From positions 2,222,501 to 2,286,500 of the forward strand of contig NZ_CP018154.1 in the NCBI RefSeq assembly GCF_001889025.1: a stretch of 64,000 bases of DNA, read 5' to 3'. The position numbers and the translations under genes were made by a program. How positions within the stretch are numbered: the stretch's first letter is position 1; each line of letters starts with the position of its first letter. This DNA comes from Sphingorhabdus lutea (GTDB taxonomy: Bacteria; Pseudomonadota; Alphaproteobacteria; Sphingomonadales; Sphingomonadaceae). Below are positions 8,589-18,734 of the stretch, piece after piece. The notes beneath the pieces were generated by a model. The model searched no databases and was not told the origin of the DNA. It saw only the letters and a program-made list of their open reading frames with translations.

Positions 8589-10628
8589 TTATTTCGACAT
8601 TAATTTCACCGGAACGGGTTTATCAATGTCGCTTTCAATATAGGCGGGGTTAAACCTGTTTAACCAACGTTCCGCACCTTCCAACCATTCGACATGTTGA
8701 TCTTCATAAGGAAGGTTGTGCGTGCCTTTTTTATTTTCAATATATTCAAAATCCACGCCCTCTTTTTTACCTGAACCCTTTAAACGCGACACCAAAGTGC
8801 GCGCCTGTTCAATGGGGATGCGTGCATCGCGAAGGCCAGAAACGATTAAAATTGGCGCCCATGGCCCATCGGTATTACGCGCAGATGAAATGCCGACCAA
8901 ATCATCAGATGTCGCCTGATAACCCGCACCAAATGAACCAAATGCATTTATGTCATATGCCTTCATCATCGGGAAATCATAAACGCCCGCGCCCGCAATG
9001 GCGCATTTCCATTTATCGGCATCGCGCTGTGCCCCGCGCGCGGTGGCATATCCGCCATATGACCAGCCCATGATACAAGCGCGATTTTTATCAATCAGCC
9101 CAGTTTCCGAAAATGCGGTCAGCGCGTCATTTAAATCATCCTGCATCCGCTCGCCATATCCATTTGGCTTACGGCCTTCTTTTTCAAATTCCGCACCATA
9201 GCCGCCCGAACCACGATAATTTGGTTGGATCACGACATAGCCCAATTCCGCCATTGCCTGTGTCCATGGAAAATAACCAAATTCAACTTCATCTTTAATG
9301 CCAAATGGGCCACCATGCGGCATCACCACAACGGGTAAATTTTTACGCGAAGGACGATGACGGGGATAGGTGACAATTGCCTGAATTTTCATGCCGTCGC
9401 TTGCGGTATAATATACCGACTCCATCGGGTTTAATTCCGCATTGCCAAGGACATTGCGAACATCGCCCAATTTATTGAAACTGCCGCTTTCCAAATCATA
9501 TAAATAATAGCTTCCTGCCTGTGATGGCTTTGAAAGCTGGACTAATATTTTGGTAAAATCTTTATTTATCGAGGCCAAACGCGCATTTTTTTCACCAAAT
9601 TCTTCGTTCAAAAATTCCATGACTTGTTGGCGTTTTGGTTCAAAATATTCGCTATAACTTTGGCCGTCAAACACACTGACCCCGACAATATCATCGCCAT
9701 CATAATTTCGGATTAAACCGTTAATATCATAACCTTCTTTTTCAAAAACCTTTTCCACCACTTCGCCATTGGCCATATTTATTTTATAAAGGGCGGTGGT
9801 GTTTTCATGGCGGCTTGTCGCATATGCCATATCATTGGGCAGGAATATTTCCGGTACAATCAACCCTTCGCCGGTAAAATCCTTATCTTGATCTTTTAAA
9901 ACAGTTTTCAATGTGCCCTTTTCATCGGAACGATATAAAACACGGCTTTTTCCATCATCCCCGCTGGCATAGGCCGCGCGCACCACACCTTTTGAATCGG
10001 CGATAAAGCTGTTGATGATTGAATTTGTGCGTTCAACATTTTTATATTTTCCGGTCTTTACATCAATGCTGATAACCTCTGGACGTCCCCGATCACTTAA
10101 TGCGGAACGTTGCACCAAAATTTTATCATTTTCATGATCAATATGCATAATGGTACCGCCATTGCCCGCTGCGCCATCCCATGCAAGGGTCACCAATTTT
10201 TTGGTTTCCAAATCATAATTCACCAAACGCGACACATCGCCGCGTTGGCCAAAGAAAATATCACGCGATTGCATGGTCAGGACAAGATTATCCTCCCCCA
10301 CCCAACGCCAGCTAACAACCGTGCGGTCACCCGCATCAACCACTTCATTTGCGGCCAAAACAACAACAGGCACAACAGGCTTTTTCGTCATATCAATATA
10401 GACGATATAATCATCGCTACCCTGAACCGATTTAAACGCGATTTTATTGCCCGATGGCGATAATACAGGGTTTAACATATTTGGTTTACGACCAAAAACC
10501 TCGGTCGCGACACGTCCCTCGCCCGCTTTAATATTATTTGCGTCCTGTGCAATTGAAACGGTGCTGCCCGCCATTAACGCAATTGGCGCAGCAGAAGCGA
10601 CCAGTAAAGCTGCAAAAATAGTTTTCAT
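8589..10628 (-). CDS. Secreted S9-family prolyl oligopeptidase
   Basis: A 679-residue serine peptidase of the acylaminoacyl-peptidase/dipeptidyl-peptidase branch. Residues 1-28 are a signal peptide (cleavage near SIAQDA), so it acts in the periplasm or outside. An N-terminal beta-propeller-like half (about 40-400) is followed by an alpha/beta hydrolase domain with triad S523 (GWSYGG), D601 (SGLRDAR) and H637 (GTHNLP); the oxyanion block VVVMPHGGPFG is also present. Family members trim oligopeptides after proline or blocked N-termini. An AGAGGATAT ribosome site precedes the ATG. It is monocistronic, with its own terminator. Confidence 0.93.
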   Translation of the reverse strand: MKTIFAALLVASAAPIALMAGSTVSIAQDANNIKAGEGRVATEVFGRKPNMLNPVLSPSGNKIAFKSVQGSDDYIVYIDMTKKPVVPVVVLAANEVVDAGDRTVVSWRWVGEDNLVLTMQSRDIFFGQRGDVSRLVNYDLETKKLVTLAWDGAAGNGGTIMHIDHENDKILVQRSALSDRGRPEVISIDVKTGKYKNVERTNSIINSFIADSKGVVRAAYASGDDGKSRVLYRSDEKGTLKTVLKDQDKDFTGEGLIVPEIFLPNDMAYATSRHENTTALYKINMANGEVVEKVFEKEGYDINGLIRNYDGDDIVGVSVFDGQSYSEYFEPKRQQVMEFLNEEFGEKNARLASINKDFTKILVQLSKPSQAGSYYLYDLESGSFNKLGDVRNVLGNAELNPMESVYYTASDGMKIQAIVTYPRHRPSRKNLPVVVMPHGGPFGIKDEVEFGYFPWTQAMAELGYVVIQPNYRGSGGYGAEFEKEGRKPNGYGERMQDDLNDALTAFSETGLIDKNRACIMGWSYGGYATARGAQRDADKWKCAIAGAGVYDFPMMKAYDINAFGSFGAGYQATSDDLVGISSARNTDGPWAPILIVSGLRDARIPIEQARTLVSRLKGSGKKEGVDFEYIENKKGTHNLPYEDQHVEWLEGAERWLNRFNPAYIESDIDKPVPVKLMSK

Positions 10629-10762
10629 GATAATATCCTCTAATCTTCCCTGATAAAATATGGTGGGCTTTTCGCCTCTTATATTTTTAATATAGCCAAA
10701 TGAAATGACTTAACAAGCATTTGATGTAATAAAATAATGAAATTTTGTAACTTAAAAACGGC

Positions 10763-10792
10763 AAAAAATACCCCGCCAAAATGACGGGGTAT
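10763..10792 (-). terminator. Rho-independent terminator of hppA
   Basis: Perfect 8-bp arms ATACCCCG (10768-10775) and CGGGGTAT (10785-10792) with a 9-nt loop, followed leftward by a run of T. It is located 31 bp after the hppA stop. Confidence 0.92.
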
Positions 10793-10823
10793 CCTTTGTA
10801 TAAATATAATATTGTTTACTGCA

Positions 10824-12926
10824 TTATGCGGCCAAAGCGGCCAATAATAATAATGCCACAATATTGGTAATTTTGATCATGGGGTTTACCGCTGGACCGG
10901 CGGTATCCTTATATGGATCACCAACCGTGTCGCCGGTCACCGCAGCTTTATGGGCATCGCTACCCTTGCCGCCATGATGGCCATCTTCAATATATTTTTT
11001 GGCATTATCCCATGCGCCGCCGCCAGATGTCATCGAAATGGCAACGAACAAACCGCCCACAATCACGCCAAGCAATAATGCGCCAACCGCCGCAAATGCA
11101 TTTGCCGGACCAGCAACCATTGCAATCACAAAATAAACCACAATAGGCGCCAAAACAGGCAATAATGATGGAATAATCATTTCCTTAATCGCCGCCTTTG
11201 TCACCAAATCAACGGTGCGTGCATAATTTGGCTTGGTTTCATAGGTCATGATGCCGGGATTATTTTTAAACTGCTCCCGCACATCTTTCACTACTTCGCC
11301 CGCCGCGCGGCCAACCGCCGTCATGCCCATTGCACCAAATAAATATGGCAATAAAGCGCCCAGCAATAATCCGACAATGACATAGGGGTTTTCAAGACTG
11401 AAATTCACTGTCAAATTGGGGAAAAATTCCCGCAAATCGGCGGTAAATGCCGCAAATAGCACCAATGCCGCCAGACCCGCCGAACCAATGGCATATCCCT
11501 TGGTCACTGCCTTTGTGGTGTTACCAACGGCGTCCAGCGCGTCGGTTTTTTCGCGAACACTATCGTCCATGCCCGCCATTTCGGCGATACCCCCGGCATT
11601 GTCGGTTACCGGGCCATAGGCATCCAATGCAACAACCATCCCGGCTAAGGCCAACATGGCGGTCGCAGCAAAGGCAATGCCGATTAAACCGGCCAATTGA
11701 TGCGCGATAATAATGCCTGCGCAAATAACCAATGTGGGTAATGCGGTGGATTCCAAACTAATCGCCAATCCTTGAATAACATTGGTGCCATGTCCGGTTT
11801 CCGATGCCTTGGCAATCGAACGCACGGGGCGATATTCGGTGCTGGTATAATATTCGGTAATCCAAATAATGAGCGCCGTGACGATTAAACCTAGCAAGGA
11901 ACAATAAAATAATGTGCGCCCTGTAAAGCCGCCATTACCCTCTAAATCCGCGCCAATTAGCGTTTCCATACCGCCAAGGGCATGGCTGATTGAAAGCCAA
12001 ATTGCCGGAATGGAAAGTATCGCGGTTAATAAAAACCCCTTATACATTGCGCCCATAATATTATTTGAGCTGCCCAAACGAACAGCATAAGTCCCGATGA
12101 TTGAAGTGATAATGCACACGCCGCCAATTAACAAAGGCAGGCTCATCAACGGCATTAACAAATCGCCCGCGCTTTTCACCAACAAAGCAATCAGCACCAT
12201 GGTTGCGCCAACGGTCACCACATAGGTTTCGAACAAATCGGCGGCCATGCCCGCACAATCGCCCACATTATCGCCCACATTATCGGCAATAACGGCGGGG
12301 TTACGTGGATCATCCTCTGGAATTCCGGCCTCTACCTTGCCCACCAAATCGGCGCCCACATCGGCAGCTTTGGTAAAAATACCGCCGCCCAAACGCGCAA
12401 AAATGGAAATTAACGACGCGCCAAATGCCAATGAAACCAAAGCATCAATCACATGGCGATCATTGGGGCGCATCCCCTGAACATCGGTAAGGAAATAAAA
12501 GAAACAGCTTATCGCCAATAATGCAAGCCCGGCGACCAACATGCCGGTAATTGCCCCGGCGCGAAACGCCATGGTCAATCCCTGTTGCAGGCCGGTTTGC
12601 GCGGCGGCGGCGGTGCGCACATTGGCGCGAACTGAAATATTCATTCCAATATATCCCGCAACGCCGGATAATAAAGCACCGATGACAAAACCAACAGCCG
12701 ATGTAACACCCAAAAACCAGCCAACCAAAATGGCAACGACCACACCAACAATGGCGATGGCACGATATTGCCGGCCAAGATAGGCGCTTGCCCCCTCTTG
12801 AATAGCAGCAGCGATTTCTTGCATTTTTTCATTTCCGGCGGATGCGCCCAGCACTTGTCGGCTGGTCACAAAGCCATAAATAACTGCAAGCAAACCGCAA
12901 ATAATTGCGATAAGCGATAATGACAT
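10824..12926 (-). CDS. hppA: K+-independent membrane proton-translocating pyrophosphatase
   Basis: A 700-residue integral membrane pump, with about 16 hydrophobic segments, that couples PPi hydrolysis to proton export. Acidic catalytic blocks are seen: [40 protein letters not shown], and near the C-terminus [14 protein letters not shown] with [18 protein letters not shown]. The determinant GNTTKA carries Lys where K+-dependent pumps have Ala, placing it in the K+-independent proton-pumping class. Start is ATG 12926, with GAGAGG upstream; a longer frame to 12977 adds a non-conserved leader. It is monocistronic and balances the soluble pyrophosphatase at 53.6 kb. Confidence 0.97.
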   Translation of the reverse strand: MSLSLIAIICGLLAVIYGFVTSRQVLGASAGNEKMQEIAAAIQEGASAYLGRQYRAIAIVGVVVAILVGWFLGVTSAVGFVIGALLSGVAGYIGMNISVRANVRTAAAAQTGLQQGLTMAFRAGAITGMLVAGLALLAISCFFYFLTDVQGMRPNDRHVIDALVSLAFGASLISIFARLGGGIFTKAADVGADLVGKVEAGIPEDDPRNPAVIADNVGDNVGDCAGMAADLFETYVVTVGATMVLIALLVKSAGDLLMPLMSLPLLIGGVCIITSIIGTYAVRLGSSNNIMGAMYKGFLLTAILSIPAIWLSISHALGGMETLIGADLEGNGGFTGRTLFYCSLLGLIVTALIIWITEYYTSTEYRPVRSIAKASETGHGTNVIQGLAISLESTALPTLVICAGIIIAHQLAGLIGIAFAATAMLALAGMVVALDAYGPVTDNAGGIAEMAGMDDSVREKTDALDAVGNTTKAVTKGYAIGSAGLAALVLFAAFTADLREFFPNLTVNFSLENPYVIVGLLLGALLPYLFGAMGMTAVGRAAGEVVKDVREQFKNNPGIMTYETKPNYARTVDLVTKAAIKEMIIPSLLPVLAPIVVYFVIAMVAGPANAFAAVGALLLGVIVGGLFVAISMTSGGGAWDNAKKYIEDGHHGGKGSDAHKAAVTGDTVGDPYKDTAGPAVNPMIKITNIVALLLLAALAA

Positions 12927-12991
12927 TATTTTTCCTCTCCCAAAGAAATTTTTACATTTAAGGCCACATCTCTCCATATGGCCAAGGGAAG

Positions 12992-13020
12992 ATATAAGGC
13001 TGCTTTTGCAAGATAAGCAA
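12992..13020 (-). promoter_or_regulatory. Candidate hppA promoter
   Basis: Reading leftward, TTGCTT (13015-13020) and TTATAT (12992-12997) are 17 bp apart, resembling the alphaproteobacterial CTTGAC/CTATAT pattern, about 66 bp before the hppA ATG. Only a sequence resemblance. Confidence 0.4.
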
Positions 13021-13110
13021 GCCCAATAGCAATTTTACCCGTAAATCATCGCCATGACGCCTATCGTGACCTCATATATTGTCCAAATTATATGGGGTGA
13101 TGCTATTTGA

Positions 13111-14154
13111 TTATGCCATCGGGCCGGAGGAGCTACGGATTATTAACTCATGCTCCAGGGTAAGTATTTTTTGCCCCCCCGACATCATCGACAAATTATC
13201 ATGCAATAAACGCACCGCGCGTTGTGCCAATGCCTCCAATGGTTGGCGCAATGTTGTTAATTGCGGGCTGATTACCGATGCGATGGGGGAATCGTCAAAT
13301 CCCACAATGCTAATATCATCGGGTATGCGAATATTGCGCCGATATGCCTCTGACATCACGGCGGCGGCCATGTCATCATTGCTGGCGAAAATTGCGCTGG
13401 GATATTTTGGCAGGTTGAAAAATTTCTGTGCGGCGGACAGCCCGCTGTCATAATCGAATAAACCGTCCAAAATAATATCCTCATTGGGGGTTATATTGGC
13501 CGAACGCAGCGCACGCAAATATCCGCGCAGCCGCTTTTCACTCGCCCCATGGTCGGGATGCCCCTTAATAAAGCCAATATCGCGATGGCCCAATTTAATC
13601 AAATATTGGGTCATTTCAAATGCGGCCTTTTCATCACCAATATTAACCGATAATTTTGTTTTTGCCGGATTTTTGGGTGAAATCGCCACATATTTGGTAT
13701 CTAATTTATGCAAAATATCCAAAATACTGTCATCATCGCATAATGGGGGGGCGACAATAATCCCACTGGGGGATAATTTTTGGATGATGATTTCCAATTG
13801 CTGGGCGCTTAACGGGTCGATATTCAAATGCACCTGAATGCCCATTTGCTGACATTGCATCATCGCGCCAAAATGCATATTTTGAATATAGCTTCGGCTG
13901 GGATTATTCATCAATAATAATATATTTTGCTGTGCCCCGACGCGCAAATTACGCGCCGCCAAATTTAACCGATAATCCAGTTTATTGGCCGATTCCACCA
14001 CCGCATCACGGGTTTTTTTACGGACATGCGCCTCTCCATTCAACACGCGGGAGACGGTTTTTAACGACACACCAGCATGACGTGCAACATCGACCATAGT
14101 GGGATTTTTATTTACCCTATTTTCAACATCCATATCTTTGGTTTTACTATTCAA
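13111..14154 (-). CDS. LacI-family transcriptional regulator
   Basis: A 347-residue repressor-type regulator. The N-terminal helix-turn-helix TMVDVARHAGVSLKTVSRVL (about 19-38) plus hinge NLAARNLRVG is classic LacI, followed by a periplasmic-binding-like effector domain (about 65-340). Such proteins bind palindromic operators and release them on binding a sugar or nucleoside. No sugar utilisation gene is adjacent, so the target is unknown. Start TTG 14154 has an AAGGG site; ATG 14133 is an alternative that still keeps the whole HTH. It is divergent from the M48 protease gene with a 184-bp spacer. Confidence 0.92.
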   Translation of the reverse strand: MNSKTKDMDVENRVNKNPTMVDVARHAGVSLKTVSRVLNGEAHVRKKTRDAVVESANKLDYRLNLAARNLRVGAQQNILLLMNNPSRSYIQNMHFGAMMQCQQMGIQVHLNIDPLSAQQLEIIIQKLSPSGIIVAPPLCDDDSILDILHKLDTKYVAISPKNPAKTKLSVNIGDEKAAFEMTQYLIKLGHRDIGFIKGHPDHGASEKRLRGYLRALRSANITPNEDIILDGLFDYDSGLSAAQKFFNLPKYPSAIFASNDDMAAAVMSEAYRRNIRIPDDISIVGFDDSPIASVISPQLTTLRQPLEALAQRAVRLLHDNLSMMSGGQKILTLEHELIIRSSSGPMA

Positions 14155-14338
14155 CGCCCATGCCCTTTAACTTAACATCCAAAACCGCAATATCATTGAC
14201 CTGTTTAATATCATTTTTTCAATTTGAATAAACTATCCATAGGAACAAGCAAGGGCAGAGCGCAAACTATTATGTTTGAATTTATGCTATATCTGCTTAT
14301 CCTTCATTTCTGGTTCATGAAAATAAGGGCAAATAGGG

Positions 14339-15739
14339 ATGATGCATGACAATACAAAACATCGCCTGACATATATTCCAACAAAAATTGCCAATATTTT
14401 GGCCATTGCCGCCGCATTTTTATTCACAGTGCAGCCTGTTATGGCACAATCAATTTTACGCGATGCCGAAACAGAGGCGTTTTTACATGAAATTTCCGTG
14501 CCGTTAATCAAGGCGGCAAATCTTGACCCGGCAAATGTCGAAATTGTAATGATTAATAATGGCAGCATCAACGCATTTGTGGCGGGCGGTCAAACGGTTT
14601 ATATTCACAGCGGCTTGATAGAGGCAGCGGACACCGCCAATGAAGTGCAAGGCGTGATTGCCCATGAATTGGGCCATGTAGAGGGCGGCCATGTTATCCG
14701 TTTTGACGAAGGATTGGGCGCGGCGTCAAAAATTTCCATTGCCTCACTCATCCTTGCCGCTGCGGCAATTGCCGCAGGTGCGGGAGAAGCGGGCGCGGGG
14801 ATATTGGCCGCAGGACAGCAAGCTGCATTGGGTAAATTTTTGGCATTTTCCCGCCAACAAGAAGGCGTGGCCGACGCATCGGGCGCGCGATATCTCTCTG
14901 CCGCCGGCATTACTGGCAAAGGGTCGATTAACTTTTTTAAAAAATTGCAGAATTTGGAATTTCGATTGGGCATCCCCCAGGAAAATAGCTATAATCGCAC
15001 CCATCCTTTATCGGGCGAACGGGTACAGGTTTTACAAGAAAGCTATAGCGTTGATCCGGCATGGGACGCGCCCTTAAACCCCAAATGGGAAAGCGATTTC
15101 AAACGGGTCAAGGCAAAGTTAATGGGATATATTAACGATCCCAATAAAACCCTGCGTGAATATCCCAATAGCGATAATAGCATCCCTGCACGCTATGCCC
15201 GTGCCTATGCATGGCATAAATCCGCCTATCCGCTTCGCGCGTTGGAGGAGGCAGATAGGTTGGTCGAATCTGAACCTTTGGACCCATATTTTCTTGAACT
15301 ACGTGGGCAGATATTATTGGAAAGCGGCAAACCGGATGAGGCGCTGGCATCGCTGCGCAAGGCAACGCAAATTACCAATAACCAACCCTTAATCGCCGCC
15401 ATTTTTGGCCATGCCTTAATCGCCACGGAAAATGCAGAAAATTATGCCGAGGCGGAAAAAGTGTTAAAAGCATCGGTGACAAAGGATAATCGCAATCCCT
15501 TTGCATGGTATCAATTGGGCGTGGTTTACCAATATGAAGGCGACACTGCGCGCGCGGCATTGGCCAGTGCAGAGCGATATTTAATGGTTGGCGCACCCGA
15601 ACTTGCCCTGCCCAATGCCAGCACAGCAATGGCGGGGTTAAAAGAATATAGCCCCGATTGGATTAGGGCACAGGATATTAAATTGGTGGCGCAGGCGGAG
15701 CTGGAAAAAGATAAAAATAATAAAAAACAACGGCGTTAA
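14339..15739 (+). CDS. Periplasmic M48 metalloprotease with TPR region (BepA-like)
   Basis: A 466-residue zinc protease. The signal peptide (about 12-36, ending VMAQ) sends it to the periplasm. The catalytic motif is HELGH (H109, E110, H113), with the third ligand likely E175 in QEGVADASGARYL. The C-terminal half (about 270-450) is helical with TPR-like repeats. In E. coli BepA, this layout degrades or assists stalled outer-membrane proteins such as LptD, and a similar quality-control role is likely here. The following gene, a membrane-anchored DsbA-like protein 46 bp on, is compatible with a shared periplasmic protein-folding operon. Confidence 0.92.
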   Translation: MMHDNTKHRLTYIPTKIANILAIAAAFLFTVQPVMAQSILRDAETEAFLHEISVPLIKAANLDPANVEIVMINNGSINAFVAGGQTVYIHSGLIEAADTANEVQGVIAHELGHVEGGHVIRFDEGLGAASKISIASLILAAAAIAAGAGEAGAGILAAGQQAALGKFLAFSRQQEGVADASGARYLSAAGITGKGSINFFKKLQNLEFRLGIPQENSYNRTHPLSGERVQVLQESYSVDPAWDAPLNPKWESDFKRVKAKLMGYINDPNKTLREYPNSDNSIPARYARAYAWHKSAYPLRALEEADRLVESEPLDPYFLELRGQILLESGKPDEALASLRKATQITNNQPLIAAIFGHALIATENAENYAEAEKVLKASVTKDNRNPFAWYQLGVVYQYEGDTARAALASAERYLMVGAPELALPNASTAMAGLKEYSPDWIRAQDIKLVAQAELEKDKNNKKQRR

Positions 15740-15785
15740 GAAAAATAACAAGACCTTTGCCGCATAGGTTGATAAAGGCCATCTT

Positions 15786-16583
15786 ATGACAAAAAGCAGC
15801 ATTTCCCCATCCGTTAAGCCATTTATAATTTTGGCAGGCATTTTGGCTATCCTTTTGGCGGCCATGTTTATTTGGAGCCAATATGGAAAAAGTGCATCGT
15901 CCAGCGACAATGAAGACGAAGCCGCCATTGCCGATGCGGGGATTAGCAAGGATGAACGCGCCGCGACAGAGGCGATTATTCGCCAATATATTTTGGAAAA
16001 TCCGGAAATTATTCCCGAAGCAATGGAACGGTTAAAAAATAAACAAAGCCAGGCCAATTTGTCACAGGCGGGATCGGCATTGTTAAAACCCTTTGCCAAT
16101 GGCTTTATTGGCCCAGCCAATGCCAAAATTACAATAGTAGAATTTAGCGATTATAATTGCGGCTTTTGCCGTAAATCGGTTTCGGATATAGAGGCATTGG
16201 TAGCCACCAATAAAGATGTCAAAGTGGTGTTTAGGGAGCTTCCCATTTTGGCAGAGTCAAGCCAGCAAGCAGCATTTTGGTCCTTGGCCGCCGCGAAGCA
16301 AGGCAAATATCAACAAATGCATAATTTATTATTCGCAGTGCAGGGATTGGACAATAATATCATCCGCGCACAGGCGCAAAAGGCCGGATTAGATATGGCC
16401 GCTGCCGAGGCATTTATCAAAAGCGACGAAGCGAAAAATGAAATTGCGCAAAATATTGGTTATGCTCGGCAAATTGGATTTTCCGGCACCCCCACATTCA
16501 TCATCGGTGATGAAGTGATTGAAGGCGCAGTGGGCAAGGAAAAATTACAAGCTGCCATTGATAAGGCGCGAAAGAAAATTTAA
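15786..16583 (+). CDS. Membrane-anchored DsbA-family thiol-disulfide oxidoreductase
   Basis: A 265-residue protein with an uncleaved N-terminal membrane segment (about 11-31) and a periplasmic thioredoxin-fold domain. The redox motif is C125-G-F-C128 (SDYNCGFCRKS), with the cis-proline loop in FSGTPTFIIGD. The CGFC dipeptide and the helical pre-domain (residues 55-95) resemble the Com1/BdbD-like group. It probably forms or isomerises disulfides in exported proteins. It follows the M48 protease gene in the same direction. Its stop codon overlaps the rlmE stop, tail to tail. Confidence 0.88.
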   Translation: MTKSSISPSVKPFIILAGILAILLAAMFIWSQYGKSASSSDNEDEAAIADAGISKDERAATEAIIRQYILENPEIIPEAMERLKNKQSQANLSQAGSALLKPFANGFIGPANAKITIVEFSDYNCGFCRKSVSDIEALVATNKDVKVVFRELPILAESSQQAAFWSLAAAKQGKYQQMHNLLFAVQGLDNNIIRAQAQKAGLDMAAAEAFIKSDEAKNEIAQNIGYARQIGFSGTPTFIIGDEVIEGAVGKEKLQAAIDKARKKI

Positions 16584-17323
16584 TCTTCTTCGCCAAAATT
16601 ATTTTCGCGCTTATCAATTTCGCGATTATCAATAAATTGGTCCGCAGCCTTTTCTTTCTTACCCTTTGCAATCACATACCATTCAACACTGCCCTTGCGG
16701 CTGGCGGGAGGTTTGGCATGTTTCACGCTGGTAAAATTGGCCTTTAATATATCAAGCAGCGCCTTATCCGTGCCGCCGGCAAAAACCTTTGCAATGAATG
16801 TGCCGCCAACCACCAAATGTTGAACCGCAAAATCCACCGCCATTTCCACCAAACCCATGGTGCGTAAATGGTCGGTTTGTTTATGCCCCACCGTATTTGC
16901 CGCCATGTCCGATATGATTAAATCGGGCATTTGGCCCAACGCCTCCAAAATCTTTTCCGGTGCATCATTATCGGTAAAATCCATTTCAAAAATTACCGCG
17001 CCCTCAATCGGCTCAACGGGCAATAAATCAATGCCAACAATCGGCGCATTGGGGCGTTTATTGCGGATTACCTGTGTCCACCCGCCTGGCGCAATGCCCA
17101 AATCAACCACGGCCTTGCTATGGCGGATGAAATCAAATTTTTCATCCAATTCCAATAATTTGAAGGCGGCGCGGCTGCGATATCCCTGTGCCTTTGCCAA
17201 TTTGACATAGGGGTCGTTTAATTGGCGTTCCAACCAACGGGTTGATTGGGCGGATCTTCTTTTGGCGGTCTTTACCTTTTGGCGGCCACCAAATGATCTG
17301 CCGCTTGTTCCTTTGGTTTTCAT
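16580..17323 (-). CDS. rlmE: 23S rRNA (U2552-2'-O) methyltransferase RlmE/FtsJ
   Basis: A 247-residue SAM-dependent methyltransferase that modifies U2552 in the A loop of 23S rRNA. The K-D-K-E catalytic tetrad is complete: K55 (RAAFKLLE), D139 (IISDMAANTVGH), K179 (FIAKVFAGG) and E214 (KGSVEWYV). The SAM site is VVDLGIAPGGW (72-82). A basic N-terminal tail of about 30 residues and an acidic C-terminal tail extend the usual 209-residue core. The ATG overlaps the upstream ppx/gppA stop (ATGA), so the two are translationally coupled, a common pairing in this group. Confidence 0.97.
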   Translation of the reverse strand: MKTKGTSGRSFGGRQKVKTAKRRSAQSTRWLERQLNDPYVKLAKAQGYRSRAAFKLLELDEKFDFIRHSKAVVDLGIAPGGWTQVIRNKRPNAPIVGIDLLPVEPIEGAVIFEMDFTDNDAPEKILEALGQMPDLIISDMAANTVGHKQTDHLRTMGLVEMAVDFAVQHLVVGGTFIAKVFAGGTDKALLDILKANFTSVKHAKPPASRKGSVEWYVIAKGKKEKAADQFIDNREIDKRENNFGEED

Positions 17324-18585
17324 ATATTTTTCTGACTTAAAATTTGCGGAATCATTTTATTGTTACTGGCCATTAACAGGCGCAATATACCCTCTCTTAT
17401 CCCGCGATCGGCCACGCAAATTTCGTCACTTGGCCACAGGGTCAATATTTCTTCTAAAATCGCGCAGCCCGCCACCACCAAATCGGATCTTTCATTACCG
17501 ACGCAGGGATATTCGGCGCGTTGACGCGGGGTTTGGCCCGCCAAAATATGGCTTATTTCCAGCATATCTTTTGATGGAACCACCAAGCCATCCACAACCG
17601 AACGATCATAATGATCCAATTGTAAATAAATGCTGGCCAAAGTCGTAATTGTGCCTGATGTGCCCAAAATTCGCATATCGCCAGCCATTAAACCGTTAAT
17701 TTTTTGCGCAAATCCGGTAAATGCTTGTGCGACAATTTTTTTCATCTCTTCATATGCTTGTGCGCGAATTTGCGCGTCATCACTGCTTACATTTGGCTGT
17801 GCCTCGGTCAATGAAACAACGCCCCATGGGATGCTGACCCAATCCAAAATACGCGGTATCCCCTTATCCGTATCGACAAGGACCAGCTCGGTCGAGCCGC
17901 CGCCAATATCGAAAATCAAAGCTGGCCCTTGCCCTGGAGGCAATAAAACATGGCACCCCATGACGGCCAGACGCGCTTCTTCCTCGGCAGATATAATGTC
18001 CAAATATATGCCCGTTTCGCGGCGCACCCGTTCAATAAATTCTGGTCCATTGGTCGCCCGCCTGCACGCCTCGGTCGCGACACTGCGCGCCAAAATGACA
18101 TGACGGCGTTTTAATTTTTGCGCGCAAATGTGCAATGCATCGATGGTGCGTTCAATCGCAGCGTCGCTTATCCTGCCGGTTTGGCCAATCCCCTCACCCA
18201 ATCGCACAACCTTTGAAAAGGCATCAACCACGGTGAAATTTGCATTACCCGCCTTGGCAATTAATAAACGACAATTATTGGTGCCAAGGTCCAGCGCGGC
18301 ATAGGTTTTGCGGCCATTTACATGGCTTTGCGGCGTTTTTTTAGGCTGGGCTTTTGCAGGGCCATTAACGAAAGCGTCATTAACTGATGAACCATTAACT
18401 GCTGGGCCATTTAATGGTTTTTTCCGCTGGCCATGATTATTTACAGCAAAATTTTGCTGCGTAGATGGTTTTGCACTCTTACTTCTCGCCGCCCGATTTG
18501 ACCGATAATGTCCAGTGCCCCCAGCATTTTTCGGTCGTTGCGGCGATGGTCCGGTCTTATCGACCATGCCGTACTCACTCTTCAT
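17320..18585 (-). CDS. Exopolyphosphatase/guanosine pentaphosphatase-family protein
   Basis: A 421-residue Ppx/GppA-family phosphatase of the actin-like ATPase fold. The phosphate-1 motif YAALDLGTNNCRLLIA is at about residues 95-110, the catalytic-Glu region SAEEEARLAVMG follows, and phosphate-2 is FDIGGGSTELVLVD. It lacks the C-terminal HD domain of long Ppx. These enzymes shorten polyphosphate and/or convert pppGpp to ppGpp; sequence alone does not separate the roles. The first 92 residues are a basic, low-complexity tail with VNG-type repeats, absent from standard members. It is first in an operon with rlmE. Confidence 0.9.
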   Translation of the reverse strand: MKSEYGMVDKTGPSPQRPKNAGGTGHYRSNRAARSKSAKPSTQQNFAVNNHGQRKKPLNGPAVNGSSVNDAFVNGPAKAQPKKTPQSHVNGRKTYAALDLGTNNCRLLIAKAGNANFTVVDAFSKVVRLGEGIGQTGRISDAAIERTIDALHICAQKLKRRHVILARSVATEACRRATNGPEFIERVRRETGIYLDIISAEEEARLAVMGCHVLLPPGQGPALIFDIGGGSTELVLVDTDKGIPRILDWVSIPWGVVSLTEAQPNVSSDDAQIRAQAYEEMKKIVAQAFTGFAQKINGLMAGDMRILGTSGTITTLASIYLQLDHYDRSVVDGLVVPSKDMLEISHILAGQTPRQRAEYPCVGNERSDLVVAGCAILEEILTLWPSDEICVADRGIREGILRLLMASNNKMIPQILSQKNI

Positions 18586-18734
18586 ATTATCCAGAACGCA
18601 TTTATTTGCGTTAAACTTAATGGATATTTAGCGCCTTATACCGAAAATTTCAAGCATTTAAGATTTATGATTAAATCATCCCTTCTCGCTCCAGATAAAT
18701 GGACAGAAAATATATTCCAAAAATCGGCAGTAAA

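Noticed and set aside
14155..14338. LacI operator between the LacI and M48 genes
   Set aside because: No clear palindrome of LacI type could be found in this spacer.
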